A stretch of DNA of 64,000 nt, taken from assembly GCF_003116035.1 (NCBI RefSeq), contig NZ_LGQW01000015.1, positions 1,916,047-1,980,046 on the forward strand. The letters are read 5' to 3'. The stretch is from Azospirillum sp. TSH64. Its GTDB lineage: Bacteria > Pseudomonadota > Alphaproteobacteria > Azospirillales > Azospirillaceae. The notes below the pieces were generated by a model that made no database searches, was not told the DNA's origin, and saw only the letters and a list, made by a program, of their open reading frames with translations. Positions 36,273 to 45,152 of this stretch are shown here, piece after piece; the first letter of the stretch is position 1; each line of letters opens with the position of its first letter. Both the position numbers and the translations under genes were made by a program.

Positions 36273-36730
36273 CAGCGTTGTTGGCGCCGCGAACCATCAC
36301 GGCTTGGCCCCAAGCAAAACTTCCTGGGCCCGGTCAGAGGATTCGACAGGAGCATCGCTGCCGTGGCGGTGTCGTCAGCGGCGACTGCGCGACGGCGGAC
36401 CCTGCCGCGGCGAGGATCGAAACAGCAGTGGAAAGGAGGCAGAGCAGGAGAATGACGGCATGATGCCCCGTTCGTCGGCGGTCAGCCGGCGCTGGCGCGC
36501 TGCGTTCGGCAAAACCCATAGACAAGCGGCTTGGGATCGATGGGATTTGCTTCTGTCTGAAATCGCAACTCCGCATTTCCGATTTCGATTTTCCCGGTCT
36601 ATCCCTTGGTCACAGGCCGAGGGGCCGGGTTGCCAGCCGCCGTCCCGCGGGCGAGGATCGGTCGGTCTCCGGCTTTGCAATGTCCAAGCTTGAACTCTGA
36701 GTCCCAACCATTCATCAGGGAAAGACCACC
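36273..36730. other. Intergenic, no supported gene
   Basis: About 460 bp between the GntR promoter and the monooxygenase gene. Open frames exist on both strands but have no good ribosome site and no family-like sequence. Composition is only slightly lower in GC than the neighbours. GGGAAAGA just before 36731 is the ribosome site of the next gene. Confidence 0.4.
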
Positions 36731-37039
36731 ATGACCATTCCGCCGAGCGAACAGGTGCAACTCGTCGCCTATCTGGTCGCCAAGCCCGGCCAGGAGCAGG
36801 CGCTGGCCGACGCCATCACCGCCATCGTTCCGGACGTGCTGAAGGAGCCGGGCTGCCTCGCCTACTCCGCCCATGTCAGCCGCGAAAAGCCCGGTACCGT
36901 CGTGATGTACGAGATCTGGCGGGATCAGGCGGCACTCGACACCCATGCGAAGGCTGCGGCCTTCACCGGCCTTGCCGCGCAGTTCGACACGCTGCTGGGC
37001 GAACCGCTGCGGATCGACCTGCTGCGCCGCATCGCCTGA
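36731..37039 (+). CDS. ABM-family quinol monooxygenase-like protein
   Basis: A 102-residue ferredoxin-like alpha/beta protein of the antibiotic biosynthesis monooxygenase (ABM, YgiN) family. Visible features are the first strand VQLVAYLVAKPGQEQAL, the mid block EPGCLAYSAHVSRE and the EIWRDQAALDTHAKA helix, all standard. Relatives oxidise quinols or have unknown roles in redox stress. It sits alone, divergent from the GntR operon and convergent with the TetR gene. Confidence 0.8.
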   Translation: MTIPPSEQVQLVAYLVAKPGQEQALADAITAIVPDVLKEPGCLAYSAHVSREKPGTVVMYEIWRDQAALDTHAKAAAFTGLAAQFDTLLGEPLRIDLLRRIA

Positions 37040-37068
37040 CCGGCATAGCCTGATCGACGCAACGGCGC

Positions 37069-37665
37069 TCAGGCATCGCCGGCTTCCTGTTTGCCGGGAG
37101 GCCGGCCGAGGCTCGTGCGCGCCGCCTCCAGGATCTCTTCCGACAGGGCGGGATCGTCGACGGCACGCGCAAGGATCAGGGCGCCGACCATCTCCGAAAG
37201 GGTGGTCAGCGCCGCCTTCCGCTTCGCCTCCGCCGAGCGGCCCGGAACGAGGCGGCTCAAGCCGTCGAGGAAGGGCCGCAGTCCGCGGGTGAAGGCACTG
37301 CGCGCCACCCCGCCCTGACGGGCCACATCGATGCCGAGTGCCGCAATGGGGCAACCGGCGGCACTGCGGTCGCGGTGGCGCGGAGACAAATAGCTGTCCA
37401 GCAGCGCCGCCAGAGCCTCGTCCCCCTTCGTCTCCGCCGACACGCGCCAGCGCTCCGCCGCAACCTCCATCGCGTGGGCGCAGGCCTCTGCCGCCAGATC
37501 CTCCTTCGAAGCGAACTGGCCGTAGAAGCCGCCATGGGTCAGGCCAGCCTCCTTCATCAGGTCGGCGACGCCGATCCCATTGAACCCGCGCTCGCGGAAC
37601 AGCGCGCTCGCCACCTCGACGACGCGGCGCCGGTTCTCCGCCGCCTGCTCCTTGCTCACCCGCAT
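37069..37665 (-). CDS. TetR/AcrR-family regulator
   Basis: A 198-residue repressor. Residues 1-50 hold the TetR helix-turn-helix, ending LTHGGFYGQFASKEDLAAEA, and the C-terminal part is the LfrR/YcdC-like ligand domain containing CPIAALG and a helix-rich end. The start MRVSKEQ at 37665 follows GGGAAGG; a 14-residue extension is rejected. It is divergent from the thiolase gene, and an inverted repeat lies between them over a TATAAT-type -10. Confidence 0.87.
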   Translation of the reverse strand: MRVSKEQAAENRRRVVEVASALFRERGFNGIGVADLMKEAGLTHGGFYGQFASKEDLAAEACAHAMEVAAERWRVSAETKGDEALAALLDSYLSPRHRDRSAAGCPIAALGIDVARQGGVARSAFTRGLRPFLDGLSRLVPGRSAEAKRKAALTTLSEMVGALILARAVDDPALSEEILEAARTSLGRPPGKQEAGDA

Positions 37666-37723
37666 GTTCCACCTTCCCTGACCCGACCCTGAGAAGCGTC
37701 CCCGCAAAGCGATGGGAGGCCCG

Positions 37724-37774
37724 TTGACAAATTATATGACGATCATCATCATCTATGCAAACATGATGGTCATA
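37724..37774. promoter_or_regulatory. TetR/thiolase divergent promoter with inverted repeat
   Basis: TATGACGATCAT (37735-37746) and ATGATGGTCATA (37763-37774) form an inverted repeat with 11 of 12 matches and a 16-base spacer. Leftward, TATAAT (37736-37731) with TTGCAT 18 bp upstream makes a promoter for tetR. Rightward, TTGACA is at 37724-37729 but its -10 is weak. The repeat is a likely TetR operator. Confidence 0.55.
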
Positions 37775-37819
37775 ATTTAAATCTCGCCCCAGCCGGGCCA
37801 CCGATCCGGAGACCGCAAC

Positions 37820-39019
37820 ATGCACACCGCTTCACCCAAGGATCCCGTCGTCATCGTGTCCGCCGTCCGCACGCCGCTGGGCCGCTTCCAGGGTGAGTTG
37901 GCAGCGCTGCCGGCCCCGGCTCTCGGCGCCCGCGCCATTGCCGCGGCGGTGGAGCGTGCCGGCTTGCCGCCAGCCAGCATCGACGAGCTGCTGTTCGGCT
38001 GCGTTCTTCCCGCCGGGCAAGGGCAGGCGCCGGCCCGGCAGGCCGCCCGCGGTGCCGGGCTGCCCGATGCGACCGGAGCGACCACGATCAACAAGGTCTG
38101 CGGCTCGGGCATGAAGGCGACCATGCTGGCCCATGACCTGATCCGCGCCGGGTCGGCCGACATCGTCGTTGCCGGCGGCATGGAGTCGATGACCAATGCT
38201 CCCTACCTGCTGGCGAAGGCCCGCGGCGGATACCGCATCGGCCATGACCGGCTGCTGGACCACATGATGCTGGACGGGCTGGAGGATGCTTATGAGGGTG
38301 GCCGCGCCATGGGCGATTTCGGCGAAGCGACGGCCGAGGCCTACGGCTTCACCCGCGCCGAACAGGACGCCTACGCCGCCCGGACGCTGACCCGCGCCCG
38401 TGCGGCGGTCGAAAGCGGCGCCTTCGCGGCGGAGATCGTGCCGGTCACGGTTCCCGCCAAGGGTGGCGAGCGGGTGGTCGCGCAGGACGAGAACCCGCTG
38501 AAGGTTTCCCCCGACAGGATCCCGGCGCTGAAGCCCGCCTTCCGCCGCGACGGGACGATCACGGCTGCCAGCTCGTCGGCCAATGCGGACGGCGCTGCGG
38601 CGCTGGTGCTGACGCGGCGTTCGGTGGCCGAGGCCGCCGGCCTGCCGATCCTGGCGGAGATCCGCGGCCACGCCACCCACAGCCAGGATCCGGCCTGGTT
38701 CACCACCGCTCCGATCCCGGCAATCCGCAAACTGCTGGACAAGGTCGGCTGGTCGGTGGGCGAGGTCGATCTGTTCGAGATCAACGAGGCCTTTGCCGTC
38801 GTCGCCATGGCGGCGCAGCGCGACCTGGGGATCGATCCCGAGCGGTTGAACGTCAATGGCGGGGCCTGCGCGCTCGGCCACCCCATCGGCGCAACCGGGG
38901 CGCGGCTGATCGTGACGCTGCTGCACGCGCTGGCGGCGCGCGGACTGACGCGGGGCGTGGCCTCCCTGTGCATCGGCGGCGGAGAGGCCATCGCCATCGC
39001 CATCGAGCGGGTCGGCTGA
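37820..39019 (+). CDS. Acetyl-CoA acetyltransferase (thiolase)
   Basis: A 399-residue thiolase, joining or splitting acyl-CoA and acetyl-CoA. The nucleophilic Cys is in NKVCGSGMKA, the catalytic His in GGACALGHPIGATGAR and the second Cys in SLCIGGGEA; NEAF is also present. Length matches acetoacetyl-CoA thiolases (PhaA/AtoB type). It stands alone after the TetR promoter and converges on a LysR gene with a 22-bp gap, so it is probably a regulated accessory thiolase rather than part of a polyhydroxyalkanoate cluster. Confidence 0.9.
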   Translation: MHTASPKDPVVIVSAVRTPLGRFQGELAALPAPALGARAIAAAVERAGLPPASIDELLFGCVLPAGQGQAPARQAARGAGLPDATGATTINKVCGSGMKATMLAHDLIRAGSADIVVAGGMESMTNAPYLLAKARGGYRIGHDRLLDHMMLDGLEDAYEGGRAMGDFGEATAEAYGFTRAEQDAYAARTLTRARAAVESGAFAAEIVPVTVPAKGGERVVAQDENPLKVSPDRIPALKPAFRRDGTITAASSSANADGAAALVLTRRSVAEAAGLPILAEIRGHATHSQDPAWFTTAPIPAIRKLLDKVGWSVGEVDLFEINEAFAVVAMAAQRDLGIDPERLNVNGGACALGHPIGATGARLIVTLLHALAARGLTRGVASLCIGGGEAIAIAIERVG

Positions 39020-39041
39020 GACACCGGAAGCGGCGTTCCTA

Positions 39042-39938
39042 TCACCTTGCCTCCTCCCGGTTCAGCCGGCGCGCCATGGCGTCGAGGAACAGGCGCACGC
39101 GCGTCGGCAGCTGCCGTTGCGAGGGGAACAGCGCACAGACCGGTGCGGAGTCGCCACGCCAGTCCGGCAGCACCCGCACCAGTCTGCCGGCGGCAAGGTC
39201 GTCCTGAACGTCGATCTGTGACTTCCACATGAGGCCGCAGCCGGCAAGCGCCCAATCCTGGGCGACGTCGCCATTGTCGCAGCGCAGGCGGGATGCGGTG
39301 TCCAGTTCGACCACCGCACCGCCGGATCCCAGCAGGCGCCAGCGCCCGCCGGTGCCGCGGTATTGGATGCACTCGTGGCTCTCCAAATCCTCTGGCGAGG
39401 CGGGCCAGCCTCGACGCTCCAGATAGGCCGGCGCACCGACCAGGATCCGGTGGTTGTCGGCCAGCCTGCGCATGACCAGCGCCGAATCCCTGGGCGCCCC
39501 GATCCGTACCGCCACGTCCAGCCCCTCGTCGATCAGATCGACCATGCGATCGGTCAGGCGCAGGTCGACCGAAATCCGCGGATAAGCCTCGACAAGCTCG
39601 CGGCAGACCGGGCCGACATGCATGCGGCCCAAGGCCGCCGGCGCTCCCACCCGCAGAATGCCCTGCGGCTCGACGCGGCCATGGCGGAGAGCCTCCTCGG
39701 CCTCAGCGACCTCGGCGAGGATGCGCTGGGCATGCCGGTACAGCCGCTGCCCCTCCTCCGTCAGGGCGAGGCGCCGGGTGCTGCGGGCCACCAACCGTGT
39801 ATCGGTTCGCCGCTCCAGCGATGCCAGCCGCTTGCTGACCGCACTCAGCGCCAGATTCATCTCCCGGCCGGCGGCGGACAGGCTGCCCGCGGCGACGATG
39901 CGGACGAAGGTGCGCAGCTCATCGAGGTCGCCCAGCAT
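39042..39938 (-). CDS. LysR-family regulator
   Basis: A 298-residue LysR-type activator or repressor. Residues 1-62 are the winged helix (LRTFVRIVAAGSLSAAGREM, AVSKRLASLERR) and the remainder is the co-inducer domain of the CrgA-like group (VRIGAPRDSALVMRRL). It is divergent from the SDR gene across 113 bp, the standard arrangement for control of that neighbour. Confidence 0.88.
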   Translation of the reverse strand: MLGDLDELRTFVRIVAAGSLSAAGREMNLALSAVSKRLASLERRTDTRLVARSTRRLALTEEGQRLYRHAQRILAEVAEAEEALRHGRVEPQGILRVGAPAALGRMHVGPVCRELVEAYPRISVDLRLTDRMVDLIDEGLDVAVRIGAPRDSALVMRRLADNHRILVGAPAYLERRGWPASPEDLESHECIQYRGTGGRWRLLGSGGAVVELDTASRLRCDNGDVAQDWALAGCGLMWKSQIDVQDDLAAGRLVRVLPDWRGDSAPVCALFPSQRQLPTRVRLFLDAMARRLNREEAR

Positions 39939-40051
39939 ACCCGTCTCATTCTTTCCATTTGGTGGAGAGTATATCGATCAGGTCGAGGATACTGCGCAAT
40001 TCGGAGAGGTTCTAGACTTCCTTCCAACCCACCCCCTGAAGGAAATGCACC

Positions 40052-40768
40052 ATGTCAGACAGCTCGAAGAACACGCGCGTGCTGGTGGTCGGCGGCAGCT
40101 CCGGCATCGGTCTGGCGACTGCGACGGCGGCTGCCGAAGCAGGCGCTTCGGTCACCATCGCCTCGCGGTCGCGCGACAAGCTCGACGCCGCGGTCGCCGC
40201 AATCGGCGGCGACGCACGCGCCGTAGTGCTCGACACCCGCGACCTGGAGGCGGTTGAACGCTTCTTCGCGGAAGAGCCGGCCTGGGACCATGTCGTCGTC
40301 TCCGCGGCGCAGACGCCCGGCGGGCCGGTGCGCGGCCTTGCCCTCGCCGACGCCCGGACCGCGATGGACAGCAAATTCTGGGGCGCTTACCACGTCGCCC
40401 GTGCCGCAAAAATCAGCGAGACCGGATCGCTGACCTTCGTGTCGGGCTTTCTCAGCGTCAGGCCCTCCGCGACCTCCGTTCTGCAGGGCGCCATCAACGC
40501 AGCGCTGGAAGCGCTGGCCCGCGGGCTGGCTCTGGAACTCGCCCCTGTCCGCGTCAATGCCGTTTCGCCAGGCCTGATCGCGACACCGCTGTGGTCCGGC
40601 CTGCCGGCGGAGAAGCGGGAGGCGATGTTCTCCGGCGCCGCCCAACGCCTGCCCGCCCGCCGGGTCGGCCAAGCCAAGGATATCGCCAACGCCGTGCTGT
40701 TCCTCGCCACCACTCCCTTCGCCACTGGCTCCACCGTGCGCGTGGATGGCGGCGGCGCCATTGCCTGA
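40052..40768 (+). CDS. SDR-fold oxidoreductase with altered active site
   Basis: A 238-residue Rossmann-fold short-chain dehydrogenase-like protein. The cofactor loop GGSSGIG is intact, with an Arg in ASRSRDK that favours NADP. The active-site helix, normally YxxxK followed by AAVEAL, reads QGAINAALEAL: Gln and Asn take the places of Tyr and Lys. A Ser precedes it in FVSGFLS. The C-terminal block NAVSPGLIATP and RVDGGGAIA is normal. So it binds a nucleotide but may not do standard hydride transfer. AAGGAA precedes the start. Probably controlled by the divergent LysR gene. Confidence 0.8.
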   Translation: MSDSSKNTRVLVVGGSSGIGLATATAAAEAGASVTIASRSRDKLDAAVAAIGGDARAVVLDTRDLEAVERFFAEEPAWDHVVVSAAQTPGGPVRGLALADARTAMDSKFWGAYHVARAAKISETGSLTFVSGFLSVRPSATSVLQGAINAALEALARGLALELAPVRVNAVSPGLIATPLWSGLPAEKREAMFSGAAQRLPARRVGQAKDIANAVLFLATTPFATGSTVRVDGGGAIA

Positions 40769-40935
40769 CCGGCCGGTGAACGGACATCGAAACCGCGACA
40801 CGTCACGGGTATTGATGAGGTTCATTTATAAGTCCATGCATCTTTGGGGGACTAATCGCAGACAGTCCCGTGGATTAGCTTCTCTGGCACCCCCACCGCC
40901 GCACCGCGGCGGGCAACGACCGGAGGATCGAGGCC

Positions 40936-41331
40936 ATGGACATCACACGCGTCGGCTCGCAGCCATCCACCAGGGGACCGGCGGACTGGTTCACGGGTAC
41001 GGTCCGCATCGACCCGCTGTTCCAGCCGCATCCGCCGGCCCGCACGACCGCCGCCAGCGTCACCTTCGAGCCCGGCGCCCGCACGGCATGGCACACCCAT
41101 CCGCTGGGGCAGACGCTGATCGTCACCGCCGGCTGCGGCCGAGTCCAGCGCGAGGGCGGCCCCATCGAGGAGATTCGCCCCGGTGACGTGGTGTGGTTCG
41201 CGCCGGGCGAACGGCACTGGCACGGCGCCTCGCCCACCATGGCGATGACGCACATCGCCATCCAGGAACAGCTGGACGGTAAGGCGGTCGACTGGATGGA
41301 CAAGGTGACGGACGAGCAATACGGCGCCTGA
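40936..41331 (+). CDS. Cupin-domain protein
   Basis: A 131-residue single-domain cupin. Motif 1 is [17 protein letters not shown] with two His and the Gln in place of the usual Glu; motif 2 is [17 protein letters not shown] metal-binding beta-barrel like the carboxymuconolactone decarboxylase-linked or mandelonitrile-lyase-like cupins. GGAGG lies upstream. It is 48 bp before the alcohol dehydrogenase gene and probably in one transcript with it. Confidence 0.8.
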   Translation: MDITRVGSQPSTRGPADWFTGTVRIDPLFQPHPPARTTAASVTFEPGARTAWHTHPLGQTLIVTAGCGRVQREGGPIEEIRPGDVVWFAPGERHWHGASPTMAMTHIAIQEQLDGKAVDWMDKVTDEQYGA

Positions 41332-41379
41332 CGCCGACCGTCCCGGATAAGAAGCCGAGAGAAGCGAGGAGTTTTCCCC

Positions 41380-42429
41380 ATGACTGTGAAAGCCTATGGC
41401 GCCCATGCCGCCGACAGGCCGCTGGAACCGATGGACATCGCCCGCCGGGCTCCCGGTCCGCATGACGTGCAGATCGAGATCGCCTATTGCGGTGTCTGCC
41501 ATTCGGACCTGCATCAGGTGCGGGCGGAATGGGCCGGCACGCTGTGGCCCTGCGTTCCCGGACACGAGATCGTCGGCCGGGTTTCCGCCGTCGGCGGCCA
41601 TGTGAAAGGTTTCCGCGACGGCGATCTGGTCGGCGTCGGCTGCATGGTCGACAGCTGCCGGCATTGCGACGACTGCGAGGCCGGGCTGGAGAATTACTGC
41701 GACGGCATGGTCGGCACCTACAACGGACCGACCGACGATCCGCCCGGCCACACGCTGGGCGGCTATTCACAGCGGATCGTCGTTCACGAACGCTATGTTC
41801 TGCGCGTCAGGCACCCGGAGGAGCAGCTTGCGGCGGTGGCGCCGCTGCTGTGCGCCGGCATCACCACCTATTCCCCCCTGCGCCACTGGCAGGCGGGGCC
41901 GGGCAAGAAGGTCGGCGTCGTCGGGATCGGCGGCCTCGGCCATATGGGCATCAAGCTGGCCCACGCGATGGGCGCCCATGTGGTGGCCTTCACCACGTCC
42001 GAATCCAAGCGCGAGGATGCGAAGGCGCTGGGGGCGGACGAGGTCGTCGTTTCCCGCAACGAGGACGAGATGGCCACCCATGCCAAGAGCTTCGACCTCA
42101 TCCTGAACACGGTGGCGGCTCCGCACGATCTCGATGCCTTTCTCGTGCTTCTGAAGCGCGACGGAACGATGACGCTTGTCGGTGCGCCGGCCACGCCGCA
42201 TCCCTCGCCCACCGTGTTCAACCTGATCACCAAGCGGCGGTCCATCGCCGGCTCGATGATCGGCGGTATCCCAGAGACGCAGGAGATGCTGGATTTCTGT
42301 GCCGAACACGGTATCACCGCCGACATCGAACTGATCCGCGCCAGGGAGATCAACGCGGCCTATGAACGGATGCTGAAGGGCGACGTCAAATACCGCTTCG
42401 TGATCGACAACGCCTCCCTGTCCGCCTGA
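41380..42429 (+). CDS. Zinc-dependent alcohol dehydrogenase (CAD/YahK type)
   Basis: A 349-residue medium-chain dehydrogenase reducing aldehydes with NAD(P)H or the reverse. Catalytic zinc ligands are in GVCHSDLHQ, PGHEIVGRV and the later Cys; the structural zinc site has four Cys in VDSCRHCDDCEAGLENYC. The dinucleotide loop is GIGGLGHMG. The layout matches the cinnamyl-alcohol/YahK group. GAGGAG precedes the ATG. A hairpin follows the stop. Confidence 0.9.
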   Translation: MTVKAYGAHAADRPLEPMDIARRAPGPHDVQIEIAYCGVCHSDLHQVRAEWAGTLWPCVPGHEIVGRVSAVGGHVKGFRDGDLVGVGCMVDSCRHCDDCEAGLENYCDGMVGTYNGPTDDPPGHTLGGYSQRIVVHERYVLRVRHPEEQLAAVAPLLCAGITTYSPLRHWQAGPGKKVGVVGIGGLGHMGIKLAHAMGAHVVAFTTSESKREDAKALGADEVVVSRNEDEMATHAKSFDLILNTVAAPHDLDAFLVLLKRDGTMTLVGAPATPHPSPTVFNLITKRRSIAGSMIGGIPETQEMLDFCAEHGITADIELIRAREINAAYERMLKGDVKYRFVIDNASLSA

Positions 42430-42463
42430 TCCCGGCCTTCGCCTCCCTATTTAAAATGCGAGC

Positions 42464-42507
42464 ACCCCCGAACCGGCGCGCCCGCCAGCGTCCCGCCGGA
42501 CGGGGGT
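42464..42507 (+). terminator. Hairpin after alcohol dehydrogenase
   Basis: ACCCCCG and CCGGCG (42464-42478) pair with CGCCGG and CGGGGGT (42494-42507) around a 15-base loop, then TTG. A plausible but weak-tailed terminator. Confidence 0.45.
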
Positions 42508-42602
42508 TTGCTGCCCCCGATGGCGCCGGAGCGTCGAGCAAGCCATTCCTGAAATCGACTCCGGCGCTATACTGTGCGGAGCGACATGATGGGGAGTCAT
42601 GA

Positions 42603-43496
42603 ATGCCGCGTGAGAGCGTCGACGATCTGCTGGCCTTCATCGCGGTGGCCCGTGAACGGAGCTTCACCAGGGCGGCGGCGCAATTCGGCCTGTCGCAGTC
42701 GGCCCTCAGCCACACGATCCGTCAGCTCGAAGCCCGGCTCGGCATCCGGCTTCTGACCCGCACGACGCGGGCGGTGTCGCTGACCGATGCCGGCGAGCGC
42801 CTGTTCAACGGAATCCGTCCGCATTTCGAGGAGATCGGCGCGCAGATCGATGCACTCAGCGAGTTGCGCGAGAAACCGGCCGGCAACATCCGCATTTCGG
42901 CTTCCGACCATGCGGTCGCCCATGTGCTCTGGCCCAAGCTGCGCGACATCCTGCCGAAATACCCCGACATTAAGGTCGAGCTGGTTCTCGACAACGCGCT
43001 GATCGACATCGTCGCCATGCGGTGCGATGCCGGAGTCAGGATGGGCGAGCTGCTTGCCAAGGACATGATCTCGGCCAGGATCAGCCCCCCGGTCCGCTTC
43101 GCCGTGATCGGCACCCCCGCCTATTTCAACGGCAATCCGATCCCCGCCAGCCCGCAGGAGCTCGTTAACCACAGCTGCATCAATCTGCGCCTGCCGACCT
43201 ACGGCGGCCTGTGGGCATGGGAGTTCGAGCGCGAGGGGCAGACGGTCAACATCCGCGTCGATGGGCAGGTGGCCTTCAACAACATCCACAATGTTCTGGA
43301 GGCGGCCCTGGATGGCTTCGGGCTTGCCTATGTTCCGGAGGACATCGCCACCCCCCACATCGCGCAGGGACGGTTGAGACGCGTCCTCGAAGACTGGTCG
43401 CCTTACTGGGAAAGCTATCACCTGTATTATCCGAGCCGGCGGCAGTCCTCGCCGGCCTTCATCGCGCTGGTCGAGGCGCTGCGCCATCGCGACTGA
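42603..43496 (+). CDS. LysR-family regulator
   Basis: A 297-residue LysR protein. The helix-turn-helix region (LLAFIAVARERSFTRAAAQF, then SQSALSHTIRQLEARLG) is typical, and the effector domain with GNIRISASDHAV and IDIVAMRCDAGVRMGE belongs to the CrgA/PBP2 group. GGGGAG lies 6 bases before the start. It may control the alcohol dehydrogenase/cupin genes upstream or the convergent amidase gene; none of these is divergent from it. Confidence 0.88.
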   Translation: MPRESVDDLLAFIAVARERSFTRAAAQFGLSQSALSHTIRQLEARLGIRLLTRTTRAVSLTDAGERLFNGIRPHFEEIGAQIDALSELREKPAGNIRISASDHAVAHVLWPKLRDILPKYPDIKVELVLDNALIDIVAMRCDAGVRMGELLAKDMISARISPPVRFAVIGTPAYFNGNPIPASPQELVNHSCINLRLPTYGGLWAWEFEREGQTVNIRVDGQVAFNNIHNVLEAALDGFGLAYVPEDIATPHIAQGRLRRVLEDWSPYWESYHLYYPSRRQSSPAFIALVEALRHRD

Positions 43497-43526
43497 CGGG
43501 ACGGGCGATGCCGCAGCGACGGCTCT

Positions 43527-44948
43527 TCAGTCAGGCGATACCGGGTCCGCCACCCAGCGATGGACGAAGCCGGCGTCGCGCTCCAACCGGTGGCCCAAAC
43601 CGATCAGGCGGCGCTCCTCGCCTGGGCGCGCGATCAGTTGGATGCCGAAGGGCAGCCCATCGGCATCGCCGGCCGGCAGCGTCAGCACCGGAAAGCCGAT
43701 CAGCGTCACGATGGCGGTGACGCCGAGATAATCGAGGATCGTCTCCGTCGGACTGCCGTCGATGGCGGTCACCTCGCCATCCGCGTTCGGCCAGGGCATC
43801 ACGCCGCAAGCCGGGGCCACCAGAACATCGATGTCCCGGAACAGTGCCGTGAAGCGGCGGTACAGCGCGGTTCGTGCCGCCTGCGCCTCCAGATAGGCCT
43901 GGGCGGTGATGCCGTTGCCCGCTTCGATGTTCCACCGCACAGTGTCGGTCAACCGGTCGCCATGCCTGTCCAGCAGCGGGCCGTAGGCGTGGCGGATCTG
44001 TGCAGCGCGCAGCGTGCGGAAGGTCGGCATGGCGTCGCCGCACTCCGGATGACGGTAGAGAACCGGCCCTGCGACCCCCTCCAGCCGGGCAATGGCGGCG
44101 GCGAAGCGCTCCCTGACCGCATGCGACACGGTTGCGGCACCGAAATCGGCCGTGGCACCCAGCCGTGAGCCCACCCCTTCGCCGACACCGTCGGGGAGCA
44201 GAGCCAGAAACGATGTCGGATCGTCGGGATCCATGCCGGCCATCGCCGCGAGCAGCACTGCGCAGTCAGCGGTATCGCGCGCGATCACCCCATGCGTCGC
44301 CAGCGTATCCCAGCCCAGTGGCCGCTTCGGCGCCGGGATCAGACCGGGCGTCGGCCGGATCGAGGCGACGCCGCAGAAGCCCGCCGGCACCCGCACCGAA
44401 CCGCCGAAGTCGGTGCCGTGGGCCAGCGGCGCCATGCCGGCGGCGACGGCGACCGCAGCGCCCCCGCTCGATCCGCCGGACGTCAGCCGCGGGTCGAACG
44501 GGTTGCACGTCGGCCCCGCCAGACGGTTGCCGCAGATGGCGCCGAAGCCGAATTCCGGCGTGTTGGTCTTGCCGATGACGATACCGCCGGCCGCTTCGAT
44601 CCGCTCCACCGCGATGTCGTTCGCCGCCGGCACATGGTCGGCGTAAAGCTCCGACCCATAGGTCGTGCGGATGCCCGCGGTGTCGGTCAGATCCTTGATG
44701 GCAACCGGCACGCCATGCAGCGGACCGACCGGCCGGCCGGTCTTCGCAAAGGCGGCATCGAGCATCCCGGCCCGCGCCAGTGCCTTGTCCGCGGCGACGG
44801 TGAGGAAGGCGCAGAGCGCGGGATCGGCAGCCGCGATCCGGTCCAGATGTGCCTCCGTCACCGCGCGGGCTGAAAGCTCCCCATTGGCGAGACGCGCTGC
44901 CAGCGCCGCCGCGCTGTCCCGCCACAAGACATCACTCTGCACAGACAT
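43527..44948 (-). CDS. Amidase-signature family amidase
   Basis: A 473-residue amidase hydrolysing a carboxamide to acid and ammonia. The Ser-cisSer-Lys triad is visible: Lys in VAIKDLTDTAG (about residue 83), Ser in GGSSGGAA (about 158) and the nucleophile in TDFGGSVRVPAGFCG (about 182). Length is normal. AGGAG precedes the ATG. It is divergent from a polyamine-type ABC importer and shares a 204-bp control region holding a 16-bp palindrome, so the two are probably co-regulated. Substrate unknown. Confidence 0.9.
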   Translation of the reverse strand: MSVQSDVLWRDSAAALAARLANGELSARAVTEAHLDRIAAADPALCAFLTVAADKALARAGMLDAAFAKTGRPVGPLHGVPVAIKDLTDTAGIRTTYGSELYADHVPAANDIAVERIEAAGGIVIGKTNTPEFGFGAICGNRLAGPTCNPFDPRLTSGGSSGGAAVAVAAGMAPLAHGTDFGGSVRVPAGFCGVASIRPTPGLIPAPKRPLGWDTLATHGVIARDTADCAVLLAAMAGMDPDDPTSFLALLPDGVGEGVGSRLGATADFGAATVSHAVRERFAAAIARLEGVAGPVLYRHPECGDAMPTFRTLRAAQIRHAYGPLLDRHGDRLTDTVRWNIEAGNGITAQAYLEAQAARTALYRRFTALFRDIDVLVAPACGVMPWPNADGEVTAIDGSPTETILDYLGVTAIVTLIGFPVLTLPAGDADGLPFGIQLIARPGEERRLIGLGHRLERDAGFVHRWVADPVSPD

Positions 44949-45087
44949 CGATCAATCTCCTGACAATGGCGTCAAAAGCGGCATATGCATCCGGCCTGCG
45001 CACAAGATGGCGGCAATTCGGGTTCCGCAAAGACCTCTGGCTATCAGAAAACAATGCTATCATATTGCTAAATAACGCAAAATACAA

Positions 45088-45103
45088 AAACGGCATGCCG
45101 TTT
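45088..45103. promoter_or_regulatory. 16-bp perfect palindrome, candidate operator
   Basis: AAACGGCATGCCGTTT lies in the AT-rich region between the divergent amidase and ABC genes, 50 bp before the ABC ATPase start. Its position suits a dimeric repressor such as the GntR encoded at the end of this gene group. Confidence 0.5.
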
Positions 45104-45152
45104 GCTAAAGAGAAAGGCAATCGAACGGCAATGCGAAAGGGTTGGTGCAGCC

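Noticed and set aside
36247..36693. A 148-codon plus-strand frame in the intergenic region
   Set aside because: No ribosome site and no family-like sequence; base use does not look coding.
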